Assembly: GCF_902806485.1 (NCBI RefSeq)
Contig: NZ_CADCWT010000027.1
Span: 1-32,813, forward strand
Direction: 5' to 3'
DNA length: 32,813 nt
From: Candidatus Frankia alpina
Lineage (GTDB): Bacteria > Actinomycetota > Actinomycetes > Frankiales > Frankiaceae
Below the pieces are notes generated by a model. It was not told the DNA's origin and did no database searches. It worked only from the letters and a program-made list of their open reading frames with translations. The position numbers were made by a program, and so were the translations under genes. This document shows positions 16,138 through 25,323 of the stretch, one piece after another (within the stretch, counting starts at the first letter, position 1; every line of letters begins with the position of its first letter).

Positions 16138-18759
16138 TGACGGATATCGGTGGGCCGCCCGACGAGGCCGTGCGTTCGGCGGCCGGCGCGGGCGCAGGAC
16201 ACGTCGTCGGGGTTGACCACCACCTTCGCCCGCAGGAGCCGGTGCGGACCCGCCTGGCAGCGCTGCTGGTGGTGGCGGGACTCGCGTGCGTCGGCGGGTT
16301 CGGGTTCCGCCGGGTCTTTACCACTCACGATCTGGAGGTGATCATCCCGGTCGCTGCGGTCGTGCCCGTGATCCTCACCGCAGCGCTGGGCGCGCGACGC
16401 CGGCCGTTGCCACTGGTCGGGACGGTCGCAGCCTGGAGCGGGGGGTTCGTGATCTGGGCCGCCTGCACGGTCGGGGCCGGCGCTGGGGGGTTCTGGGCGA
16501 GGCTGTCTGTGGTCCGTTCGGGCGTCCTCAGCGGATGGGCGCGGCTGCTGGACACGGTGATCCCGGCGCCGCCCGATGGGGCTCTCCTGCTCGTACCCGC
16601 GGCACTGACCTGGCTGGCCGCCGCGGTCGGCGTGGAGCTCGTCATCCGCACCAGAGCCAGGCTCCTGCCCGCGTTGCCCGCTGCTTTCGTCCTGGTCGCC
16701 GCGGTCGCCTACGCAGCCCCCGTGCCGGGATCTGACGCGCCGCTCGCCGCCGCGTTCGCCGCGTTGGCCGCGATCCTCGTCCGGGTCCGCGGGAGCGGTC
16801 GGTCCCGCTCGCCGGCAGGATCCGCAGCGGCCTCGCCCGGCCCAGCCAGGCCGGGCGGCGGCATAGGCGGGCGGCCAACGTTCCCCCGATCCGGGCCAGG
16901 TCTGTTGCCCGTGGCCGGCCCGCGGGGCTTGACGGCGCTCCGATACGCGGTGCGATCAACCGTCGCTGTGGGCGTCGTCGTCGGCGCCGGTCTGGCACTG
17001 GCGAGTGGTGGTCCGATCGGGCTGGGTGGGCAACCGCCCGTCGACCCGCGTAACCACCGCACGATCGCGCCGGTACCGCTTGCCGCTCTCAACCCCCTGA
17101 GCCGCCTCGCCGGCTGGACCGCCCATCCCGACCAGGTCCTGTTCCGGGTGGGTCTGACTCCGCAGCCGTCGGGGCCGGTCGCGCTTCGACTCCTACGACG
17201 GCGCCACCTGGTCCATGAGCGGCCGTTACCTGCCCGCGGGACGGGAGATCGGGGAACAGGCTGGTCGCGTCGCGGATCGGGGCGGCGGTCACCCGTCCAC
17301 ACCGGTCACCCAGGACCTGACCATCGTCGACCTCGGCGGAGATCTTGTGCCCGCCCTCGCGCGGCTCGGCCAGTTCACCGTGGTCCCGACGGCCGGCGCG
17401 GAATCGTCCCCTCCCGCCGGCCAGGGTGGCTCCACGGCGACTGCCGAGGAGCCGACGGGTCGTTTCGCGGTCGATCCCGACGACGGCACACTCGTGCGAA
17501 CCGCGTCGCTGCACCCCGGCAACCGGCTGCGCCTTGTCTCCACCCCGCAGGCCGCCATGACCGCCGACAGACTGCTCGCCCTCGCCGTCTCCGCGACGCC
17601 GAACAACGCCCCCTACCTCGCGCTGCCCGACGAGGTCCCGCCGGTGCTGCGAGAACTGGCCTCGGTCGCCACCGACGGCGGCGCGCCACCCTACCAGCGG
17701 GCCGCCCTGCTGCGCCAGTACCTGATGGCGACCTTCAGCTTCGATCCCACCGTGCCCGCCGGGCATTCGCTCGCCCACATCGATCATTTCCTCGGCCAGA
17801 CTCGACGCGGCACCTCCGAGCAGTTCGCGACGACGTTCGTCCTCGCGGCGAGGCTGCTGGGTCTGCCCGCCCGCCTCGTCGTCGGATTCACCGCCGCCGA
17901 TCCGCATGCCGTGACCCGCACGATCCGCGGCGCCGACGCCCTGGCCTGGGCGGAAGTCAACTTCGACGGCGCAGGATGGCTGCCTTTCTTCCCCACCCCC
18001 CGAGCGGGGGATGCACGCGGCGCAGCGGTGGCCGGCTCCACGCAGGGCGAGTCCTCCGCACAGACGTCACTGGTGGAGGAGGTGCTGCGCACCACCGTTT
18101 CGGCACCGCCCGGTCGGGCGGGCGCCACCCTGCCGGGAGACCTCCCGCCTCGGTCCGGTGACTGGCGGCCGGGATCCCCCGGCTGGACGGTGGTCGTCCT
18201 CCGGACGGCCGTGGCCGCGGCCGTCGCTGCCCTGCTCGGCTGTCTTCTCCTGGGCTGGCTGCTGCCGATCGCACGCCACCGGCGGATACGACGGGCCGGA
18301 AACGGCAGCAGGGCGCGGATCGTCGCCGCCTGGCAGCGGGCCATCGAGATGTTCGCCGACGCCGAGCGGCCGATGCCGCGGGCGGCCAGCCCGAGCGAGG
18401 TCGTGCTCCTCGCGGCGGACCTGCTCGACGACGCCGGCCGCACCGCCCTACGCGGACTGGCCGATCTCGCCACCCTCGCCCTGTTCGACGACGGCACCAC
18501 CGGCCGGTGGGATGAGGCTTCCGGCCGGCGCGCCGCCGACGAGGCGTGGCGATTGCTCGACGGGCTCGAACGGGCGGTCCGCCGCGTCGTCTCACGCCAT
18601 CGCCGGCTCGGCCGGCGGATCTCGCCGCGGACGGTCCGCACCGAGCTGCGTAGGTTGCGTCGGACAGCGCCGGCTCCCCACCGCGCCGCCCACCGATCGG
18701 CGGGGCCAGGCGAATCTGATGTCCCCGAACGGGCCACTGTCGGCGGGGACTACAGATAG
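16137..18759 (+). pseudogene. Transglutaminase-like membrane protein (TgpA-type), one +1 frameshift near 17181
   Basis: Starts at ATG 16137, overlapping the DUF58 stop. The N-terminal half has about six membrane segments (LAALLVVAGLACVGGFGF; VIIPVAAVVPVILTAALG; and others), then an extracytoplasmic part. At about 17181 the frame shifts by one base: FDSYDGATWSMSGRYLPAG continues in the next frame to 18759. The transglutaminase core reads GTSEQFATTFVLAARLLGLP, ADALAWAEVNF and WLPFFPTP; histidine- and cysteine-type catalytic positions seem replaced (Ser in GTSEQF where active enzymes have Cys, Leu in ADALAWAE where His is usual). A last helix (LLGCLLLGWLLPIA) precedes a cytoplasmic helical tail. 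It is the third gene of the coupled moxR operon. If intact it would probably be a binding or scaffold relative and not an active peptidase. Confidence 0.83.
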
Positions 18760-19054
18760 CCCGAGCGGGGCGGTACCCCCGCAACGGGTTCGTTGCTCCG
18801 GCCGCCGCTCACCGCGGCGGCCGGCAGATCACTGTCGGACCGGGCCAGACGATCACGCTATACGGGCTTTTCCTGACGATTTCGCCGGCATCTGCGCGAG
18901 GCGGACGAGTCCGTCCGTGCCGGTTCCCGCCGCTGACGGGCGGGTAGTCCTCAGACGGGCGGTCGGTGGGAATGGGCCGTGCGGGCCGAGGCACGGCCGC
19001 GACCATGGCCGATCGGGCCAGGCTGATCGCAGCCGGCGACAGGAGGAGGCAGTC

Positions 19055-19237
19055 ATGGCACAGACGATGAAGGGACGGACGAGGCCCGCCGGCGCGGGCA
19101 CCTCCAACGACGAGATGGCCAGGCAGGTCGCCAGCCAGACCTCGTCGGACCGGGCCGCCGAGGAGATCTTCCGCCGGGAGAAGGACGGCGCGCTGACGGA
19201 CACCGAGGCAGCCAAGAGCGAGGTGTTGCGGCACTGA
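19055..19237 (+). CDS. Small hydrophilic protein, 60 residues, unknown function
   Basis: ATG 19055 is preceded by GGAGGAGG with ideal spacing, one of the best ribosome sites in the window. The product is charged and helical (MAQTMKGRTRPAG, then EEIFRREKDGALTDTEAAKSEVLRH), with no membrane segment or known motif. I do not recognise the family. It stands alone between the transglutaminase gene (295 bp upstream) and the PIG-L gene (about 100 bp downstream) on the same strand. Confidence 0.72.
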   Translation: MAQTMKGRTRPAGAGTSNDEMARQVASQTSSDRAAEEIFRREKDGALTDTEAAKSEVLRH

Positions 19238-19340
19238 GCTGCTACCGAGACGCCTCGCCACCGGGCCCGGGACGAGCGTCACGGCCGGCGTCGGGTCCGA
19301 TTTCCGTGCGGGGCGCCGGCGGTTCCCGTATGGATGAGCG

Positions 19341-20099
19341 ATGCAGGAGAACACCGCCGAAGCGGGCCGGCCCTTCACCGCCGACGGCACCCCCGAACCG
19401 GTCTGGCGGGCCTGGCAACCGGGATGGGCGGAGCTCGACCTGACCGCCGTGCCGCCTCGTGTGGTCGTCGTGGCCCCCCATCCGGACGATGAGGTTCTCG
19501 GCGTCGGTGGGCTGCTGGTCGGCCTGCATGCGCTTGGCGCCGCGATCACCGTCGTTGCGGTGACAGATGGTGACGCGTCCCATCCCGGCTCGCCGACGAT
19601 CTCCCCGGCCGAGCTGGCCCGTCGGCGGATCGTCGAGCAGCATGCGGCGCTGGCCGAGCTGGGGCTGGGGCAGGTGCCGGTGCATCGGATCGGGCTGGGA
19701 GACGGACGGGTCGCCGGGCATGAGTCGGAGCTCGCCGACCAGGTGGGGCCGCTGCTCACCCCCGACTGCTGGGTACTCGCCACCTACACCGGGGACCGCC
19801 ATCCGGACCATGAGGCAACGGGACGTGCAGCGGTGCTGGCGGCGGAACGGGCTGGCGCACGGCTGCTTGAATACCCCGTTTGGACCTGGCACTGGGCGGT
19901 CCCGGACGACCCCAGGGTGCCGTGGGGGAGGGCTCGGAGGGTGCCCCTGCCCGTCCCGGTGCAGGAGGCCAAACGGCGGGCCGTCGACTGCTACCACACT
20001 CAGATCGCCCCGCTGTCCGACGACCCGGCGGACTCGACGGTTCTCGGGGCCCAGGTGCTGGACCGGCTACTGCGCCCCTACGAGACGATCTTCGTCTAG
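19341..20099 (+). CDS. PIG-L/LmbE-family deacetylase
   Basis: A 252-residue zinc-dependent N-acetyl-hydrolase of the LmbE fold. The metal and catalytic motif APHPDDEVLG is at residues 45-54, and the second histidine motif RHPDHEATG lies near residue 152. Family members remove acetyl groups from N-acetylglucosaminyl conjugates; in actinobacteria these include MshB (mycothiol) and Mca, but this sequence is not clearly either one. ATG 19341 has only a weak GGATGAG upstream. The gene ends 114 nt before the glycine riboswitch, and there is no functional link to gcvP. Confidence 0.9.
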   Translation: MQENTAEAGRPFTADGTPEPVWRAWQPGWAELDLTAVPPRVVVVAPHPDDEVLGVGGLLVGLHALGAAITVVAVTDGDASHPGSPTISPAELARRRIVEQHAALAELGLGQVPVHRIGLGDGRVAGHESELADQVGPLLTPDCWVLATYTGDRHPDHEATGRAAVLAAERAGARLLEYPVWTWHWAVPDDPRVPWGRARRVPLPVPVQEAKRRAVDCYHTQIAPLSDDPADSTVLGAQVLDRLLRPYETIFV

Positions 20100-20213
20100 C
20101 GCGGGGCGTCCACCGGAGGTCATCCAAGGCATGCCCGATCGGACGATAGGTGGCCGGGGATCGCGATCGCGGCTAGTCTGCGGGCAACGAACTGCATATT
20201 GCTGCCGCTCACA

Positions 20214-20437
20214 CCCGTGCGGGAGAGTCCCGGGCCGCGACCTGCCGGGACGCCGAAGGAGCAAGCTCTCCCCATAAACTCTCAGGCCCCCAACCGCCGG
20301 GTCAGGCAACTCTGGAAAGTGGACATCCCGGTGTCCCGCCGACGGTGAAAGCCGCGGCCGTCGTCCGCGGGTCCTCGGCTCGGACCCATGGCGGCGCCGC
20401 CCGGTGAAGCTCTCAGGCCAATGACAGAGGGGGAGGC
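20214..20437 (+). promoter_or_regulatory. Tandem glycine riboswitch upstream of gcvP
   Basis: Two glycine aptamers in a row. The first has CGGGAGAGTCCCGGG, GCCGAAGGAGCAAGC and AAACTCTCAGGC, followed by the linker-side AACTCTGGAAAGTGG (to about 20323). The second has GCCGACGGTGAAAGCC, GTGAAGCTCTCAGGCC and AATGACAGAGGGGG (about 20325-20437). These conserved cores are diagnostic of the class. It lies 55 nt before the gcvP start and would raise expression when glycine is abundant. A TAGTCT at about 20174 could be the -10 box of the promoter; that is tentative. The stretch after the aptamers contains a short CTCCGGAG palindrome holding the ribosome site, so control of translation is possible. Confidence 0.93.
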
Positions 20438-20491
20438 CCGCCGCGGCGTCGGCCCCGTTGTCGTCGTCGCCCGACCTCCGGAGCGCCCAGC

Positions 20492-23400
20492 ATGCATGAC
20501 GGCACAGATCACGAAGATGCCTCCGTCGCCGCCGGTACCACTGCCACTGCCGGTACCACTGCCACTGCCGGTACCACTGCCACTGCCGGTACCACTGCCA
20601 CTGCCGGTACCACTGCCACTGCCGGTACCACTGCCACTGCCACCGCCACCACCACCACCACCACCGCGCCCACCCAGCCGGCGGCTCCGGCCGGGCCCGC
20701 GGCGGTGGATGACCGTCCGTCACTGCCGGCTGCGGCGTACCCGCAGTTCGTTGATCGTCACATCGGCCCGGACACCGAGGCCCAGCGACTCATGCTCGCC
20801 GCGCTCGGGGTGGAGTCGCTGCGGGCGCTGACCGATGCCGCGGTGCCGGCCGTCATCCACGACCGCACCCTCGAGCTGCCCGCCGCGCTCGACGAGACGG
20901 CGGTTCTGGCGGCGCTGCGCGCGCTCGGTCGCGACAACCGCCCGGTGCCGTCCATGATCGGTCTGGGGTTTCACTCCGCGGTGATGCCGGGTGTCATCCA
21001 GCGCAACGTCCTGGAGAACCCGGCCTGGTACACGGCTTACACGCCGTATCAGCCGGAGATCTCCCAGGGCCGACTGGAGGCGCTGCTCAACTTCCAGACG
21101 GTGATCATCGATCTGACCGGACTGGCGGTGGCCGGAGCGTCCCTGCTCGACGAGCCGACCGCCGCGGCCGAGGCGATGCAGATCGCGCTGCGCACGGCGA
21201 AGGGGTCTCGGACAACGTTCCTCATCGATGCGGACACGCTTCCGCAGACGATCGCGGTTGTGACGACCAGAGCGGAGGCGCTGGGTGTGACCGTCCACGT
21301 CGCCGACCTGTCCGGCGGCCTGACGGCGGGCGATCCCGCGGTGAACGGTGCCGGGGTGACCGCGGAGGTGCTGGACTCGGCGTTCGGTCTGCTGCTGTCG
21401 TATCCGGGGCCGGGTGGGGCGTTGCGCGACCCGCGTTCGGTGATTGTCGAGGCACGCGAGCGGGGGATCGTCGTCACGGTAGCGGCCGACCCACTGGCGC
21501 TGACGCTGCTGCGCTCGCCCGGTGAGCTCGGTGCCGACATCGCCGTCGGCAGCACCCAGCGGTTCGGGTTGCCGCTGTCGTTCGGTGGACCGCACGCCGG
21601 ATATCTGGCGGTCCGCAAGGGGCTGGAGCGGTCCCTGCCCGGACGGCTGGTCGGGGTGTCGATCGACGCCGATGGGGCGCCCGCCTATCGCCTCACCTTG
21701 CAGACCCGCGAGCAGCACATCCGCCGGGAGAAAGCGACGAGCAACATCTGCACCGCCCAGGTGCTGCCGGCCGTGCTCGCCTCGATGTACGCCGTCTACC
21801 ACGGTCCGCAGGGGCTCGCCGGGATCGCACGGCGCATCCACGGCCTTGCGGTCCGGCTCGCCGAGGGACTGCGGGCCGCCGCGGTGCCCATCGGGGCCGA
21901 CGCCTTCTTCGACACCGTCGTCGCCGCGGTGCCCGGCCGGGCCGCCGAGGTGGTGGCCGCGGCGCTGGCGCACGGCGTCAACGTGCGGCTCGTCGACGGC
22001 GACCACGTCGGGGTCTCCTGCAACGAGACGACCGTGGAGGCGGACCTGCGGGCGGTCTGGGCGGCGTTCGGGGTGCCCGCGGCGGTGTCGGCCGAGGTGA
22101 CGGGCCCGACTGCCCCGACTGCGCTGCCCGGCGAGCTGGTGCGCACCGATTCCTACCTGGAGCACCCGGTTTTCCACGAGCACCGGTCCGAGACGGCGAT
22201 GCTGCGCTACCTGCGCCGGTTGTCCGACCTCGACCTGGCCCTCGACCGGGGCATGATCCCGCTGGGATCCTGTACGATGAAGCTGAACGCGACCACCGAA
22301 ATGGCCGCCGTCACCTGGCCGGAGTTCGCCGACATCCACCCGTTCGCCCCCCTCGACCAGGCCGGCGGATACCTGACGATGATCCGGGATCTGGAGGACT
22401 GGCTGGCCCGGATCACCGGCTATGCGGGCGTCTCGGTGCAGCCGAACGCCGGCAGCCAGGGGGAGCTCGCCGGCCTGCTGGCGATTCGCGCCTATCACCG
22501 CGACAATGCGGTGCCCGGCGCCCCGGTCCGCGACGTCTGCCTTATTCCCTCCTCCGCGCACGGGACGAACGCGGCGAGCGCCGCGATGGCCGGAATGCGC
22601 GTCGTCGTGGTCGCCTGCGACGACGACGGAAACGTCGATCTCGACGATCTGGCGCGCCGCGCGCGGGCGAATGTGGACGTTCTCGCCGCGCTGATGGTGA
22701 CCTATCCGTCGACGCACGGTGTCTACGAGGAAGGCATCGGGCAGGCGTGCGCGATCGTGCACGAGGCCGGCGGGCTGGTCTACGTCGACGGCGCGAATCT
22801 CAACGCGCTCGTCGGGCTCGCGAAGCCAGGCCAGCTCGGCGCCGACGTCAGCCATCTCAACCTGCACAAGACGTTCTGCATCCCGCACGGCGGCGGCGGT
22901 CCCGGGGTCGGCCCGGTCGCGGTCGGGGAAAAGCTGCTGCCTTACCTGCCGAACCATCCACTGCGGGCCGAGGCCGGGCCGGTGAGTGGGGTCGGGCCCA
23001 TCTCGGGGTCGCCGTGGGGCTCCGCCGGAATCCTGATGATTCCCTGGGCGTACATCCAGATGATGGGTGCGGATGGTCTGCGCCAAGCCACCTCGGTCGC
23101 CGTTCTGAACGCCAACTATATCGCCCACCGCCTTCGTCCGCACTATCCGGTGCTCTACGCCGGGCGCGGCGGACTGGTCGCGCACGAATGCATTCTCGAC
23201 CTGCGGCCGTTGACGAAGGGCACCGGGATCACCGTGGACGATGTGGCCAAGAGGCTCATCGACTACGGTTTTCACGCGCCGACCATGTCCTTCCCGGTGG
23301 CCGGCACCCTGATGGTCGAGCCGACCGAGAGCGAGGATCTGGCCGAGATTGACCGCTTCTGCGATGCCATGATCGCGATTCGTGCGGAGGCTGACAGGGT

Positions 23401-23668
23401 CGGCGACGGGACTTGGCCGCGCACGGACAACCCGTTGCGCAACGCCCCGCACACCGCCAACATGGTTACCGCCGATGAATGGCCGCATCCTTATCCGCGG
23501 TCCGTCGCCGCCTACCCGGCCGCCTCGCTGCGGGCCGCTAAGTACTGGCCGCCGGTGCGTCGGATCGACGGGGCGTACGGCGATCGCAACCTGGTCTGCA
23601 CCTGCCCGCCGGTCGAGTCTTTTGCCGTGCGGTCCGAGGACGGCCCGGTTCTCGTCGCCGCCGGTTGA
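20492..23668 (+). CDS. gcvP: Glycine dehydrogenase (aminomethyl-transferring), glycine cleavage P protein
   Basis: A 1058-residue fused (P1+P2) glycine decarboxylase. It uses pyridoxal phosphate to decarboxylate glycine and passes the aminomethyl group to lipoyl H protein. The family body begins [24 protein letters not shown] (about residue 85); other landmarks are [25 protein letters not shown] and the cofactor lysine in [18 protein letters not shown] (Lys793). Typical bacterial P proteins are about 950-970 residues; the extra length is an N-terminal extension of about 80 residues made of six AGTTAT units and a threonine/proline stretch. ATG 20492 has GGAG 8 nt upstream and lies just after a tandem glycine riboswitch, which fixes its function. 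No gcvT or gcvH is adjacent. A start after the repeats is not excluded, but no ATG or GTG with a good ribosome site is obvious there. Confidence 0.95.
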   Translation: MHDGTDHEDASVAAGTTATAGTTATAGTTATAGTTATAGTTATAGTTATATATTTTTTAPTQPAAPAGPAAVDDRPSLPAAAYPQFVDRHIGPDTEAQRLMLAALGVESLRALTDAAVPAVIHDRTLELPAALDETAVLAALRALGRDNRPVPSMIGLGFHSAVMPGVIQRNVLENPAWYTAYTPYQPEISQGRLEALLNFQTVIIDLTGLAVAGASLLDEPTAAAEAMQIALRTAKGSRTTFLIDADTLPQTIAVVTTRAEALGVTVHVADLSGGLTAGDPAVNGAGVTAEVLDSAFGLLLSYPGPGGALRDPRSVIVEARERGIVVTVAADPLALTLLRSPGELGADIAVGSTQRFGLPLSFGGPHAGYLAVRKGLERSLPGRLVGVSIDADGAPAYRLTLQTREQHIRREKATSNICTAQVLPAVLASMYAVYHGPQGLAGIARRIHGLAVRLAEGLRAAAVPIGADAFFDTVVAAVPGRAAEVVAAALAHGVNVRLVDGDHVGVSCNETTVEADLRAVWAAFGVPAAVSAEVTGPTAPTALPGELVRTDSYLEHPVFHEHRSETAMLRYLRRLSDLDLALDRGMIPLGSCTMKLNATTEMAAVTWPEFADIHPFAPLDQAGGYLTMIRDLEDWLARITGYAGVSVQPNAGSQGELAGLLAIRAYHRDNAVPGAPVRDVCLIPSSAHGTNAASAAMAGMRVVVVACDDDGNVDLDDLARRARANVDVLAALMVTYPSTHGVYEEGIGQACAIVHEAGGLVYVDGANLNALVGLAKPGQLGADVSHLNLHKTFCIPHGGGGPGVGPVAVGEKLLPYLPNHPLRAEAGPVSGVGPISGSPWGSAGILMIPWAYIQMMGADGLRQATSVAVLNANYIAHRLRPHYPVLYAGRGGLVAHECILDLRPLTKGTGITVDDVAKRLIDYGFHAPTMSFPVAGTLMVEPTESEDLAEIDRFCDAMIAIRAEADRVGDGTWPRTDNPLRNAPHTANMVTADEWPHPYPRSVAAYPAASLRAAKYWPPVRRIDGAYGDRNLVCTCPPVESFAVRSEDGPVLVAAG
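20531..20638 (+). repeat. Six tandem 18-bp repeats at the 5' end of gcvP
   Basis: The unit GCCGGTACCACTGCCACT is repeated six times (108 bp) without visible change and encodes AGTTAT six times. It is followed by ACC codons giving a threonine run. The unit length is a multiple of three, so copy-number change would not break the gene. Confidence 0.93.
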
Positions 23669-24098
23669 CGCGGCGGCCCGTCACGGCATCGGCGCTACTA
23701 CTCGGTCGGCTGCGGAAAGTGACGGGAGAGCGGTCCGGACTCTGGTAGTCTGAATTGCGCCGGATCGGAAGGACTGATTCCGGCGGAGAGGGTCCCCTGC
23801 CGGGGGGCGCGGCGACGTGGCGGCAGGGTTTCGGGGCTGTATCGGGATTGCGGCGTGGTCGCGTGGGCGGCCGTCCCGGACTGGGGACCGCCCTTACCGG
23901 GCGTGAGAGTGTGGCAGTGCGAGTCTTCCGTTACGGCAGAATTCGATGGACCGGCCGCTGGTGGCGGTGAGAAGGTGGTACTACCGCTATTGACCGTTGA
24001 TTGAGTTCCCCCAATAGTAGGCGGGTAGCTGCCGTGGTGGAGCGTGGGCCTAATTCCCTCCGGCAGATCACCAGCGGGGCAACGGGAGGTCGTGGCGG
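23669..24098 (+). other. Intergenic region gcvP-FkbM with a candidate promoter
   Basis: About 430 bp without a supportable gene. The only element I can point to is the candidate promoter near its 3' end (23990-24018). A short open frame at 23755-23970 has no ribosome site or recognisable sequence. Confidence 0.5.
23990..24018 (+). promoter_or_regulatory. Candidate promoter of the FkbM methyltransferase gene
   Basis: TTGACC (23990-23995) and AATAGT (24013-24018) are separated by exactly 17 nt, in an AT-richer patch about 80 nt before the start codon. This resembles a housekeeping sigma promoter but the -10 is imperfect. Confidence 0.4.
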
Positions 24099-24851
24099 AT
24101 GGATCCTCGGGTAGAAAAGCAGCTGACTCAGCTCCGCCGGAAGGCGGTCGATCTAGGCCTCGGTCCGGCCTTGAAGCTGGTGCGCGACAACATCGCGCCG
24201 ACGGCCCGGCGCAACCGCAATGACGACCGCCACCTGGCATTGCTGTTGTCGTTCGTGTTGCGGGAGAACTCGAACTGCATCGATGTGGGCGCCCACCGGG
24301 GAGACGTGCTCCGGACGATGCTGCGACACGCCCCGCGCGGACGGCACATCGCCTACGAGCCGCTGCCGCACATGGCGGCGTCGCTGACGACCGACTTCCC
24401 GACGGTCCAGGTGCGCCAGGCCGCGCTGTCGGACACACCCGGGATACTGCCATTCACCTACGTCCGTAGCCGACCGGCGTACAGCGGGCTGCGCGACCGG
24501 GTGCCGGACACGGAGGACGTCGAGCAGATCGAGGTGAAGGTCGAGGTCCTCGACGAGGCGTTGCCCGCGGACTACCGGCCGACCCTCATCAAGGTCGATG
24601 TCGAAGGCGCCGAGTACGGAGTGTTCCGCGGTGCCCAGAAACTGATCGCCGCCAGCCGACCGCATCTGGTGTTTGAATTCGGCGCCGGGGCACGCGACTA
24701 CGGCACGACGGCGGATGAGATATACACCCTCGTCGACGGCGATCTGGGGCTTCGGATCTTCGACCTCGACGGCGCTGGTCCGTACACCCTGCCCAAGTTC
24801 CGGGACACGTTCGAGACCGGTCGCCGCTTCAACTTCGTCGCACATCCCTGA
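24099..24851 (+). CDS. FkbM-family SAM-dependent methyltransferase
   Basis: A 250-residue methyltransferase. The SAM-binding motif is CIDVGAHRGDVLR (about residues 60-72), followed by the acidic strand end AYEPLPHMAASL. The FkbM-type signature LIKVDVEGAEYGVFRGA and LVFEFG are clear. FkbM proteins O-methylate sugars or polyketide hydroxyls and are often linked to surface glycans; the acceptor here is unknown. ATG 24099 has GGGAGG about 9 nt upstream. The gene is monocistronic, with its own candidate promoter. Confidence 0.9.
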   Translation: MDPRVEKQLTQLRRKAVDLGLGPALKLVRDNIAPTARRNRNDDRHLALLLSFVLRENSNCIDVGAHRGDVLRTMLRHAPRGRHIAYEPLPHMAASLTTDFPTVQVRQAALSDTPGILPFTYVRSRPAYSGLRDRVPDTEDVEQIEVKVEVLDEALPADYRPTLIKVDVEGAEYGVFRGAQKLIAASRPHLVFEFGAGARDYGTTADEIYTLVDGDLGLRIFDLDGAGPYTLPKFRDTFETGRRFNFVAHP

Positions 24852-25323
24852 CGATCGTCTGCCGGGGCCGTCCGCCCTCCGCCGGCCCTCGTCGCGGCGC
24901 CCAAGGTTGACGACCACGACGGGCGGCCCGAACGGACCCGGTCCCATCTGGGCCGCCTGTCCCGTGGCGGGCCGGTGCGCCTTGTACGTGGGGCACGCGC
25001 CCGACGATGGGAAGCCGAGAACAAGAACCGGACAAGAGTTCTTACGAGGGCTCAAACGAGCGTGTACGAAGAGCGACGATTCGGTACGGTCTCGGCAGGC
25101 CACGGTGATCGACCCATCGGAGCCATCCGGACGCCCGCGGTGCCGCCGTAGCTGCCGGATCCGCTGGTAGATCGCCAGGAGGCATCGGCCGTACGCGGCC
25201 GGTACCCGCGCCACCTGTCCGGTCAACTGAGAGGCTCCTCATGGCCCGGTCCCCCCGGGGTGGCTGTTCGTCGCCAGCCGTTCTCGCATCGTCAACGAAT
25301 CCCGCGTTCCGAACCACTGGGTG
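24852..25323 (+). other. Intergenic region before the GGDEF gene
   Basis: About 470 bp without a supported gene. An ATG at 25241 with GAGAGG upstream opens a frame that ends at 25322; the frame reading WLFVASRIVNESRVPNHWV just upstream of 25321 looks coding-like and leads into the GGDEF protein, so the true start of that gene may lie here with a further frameshift in the CCCCCC run at about 25251. I could not settle this. Confidence 0.35.

Noticed and set aside
20531..20638. Tandem repeats as a CRISPR array
   Set aside because: Units are contiguous 18-mers with no spacers and lie in frame within gcvP.
23755..23970. 71-codon open frame upstream of the FkbM gene
   Set aside because: Low-complexity Gly/Arg composition, no ribosome site.
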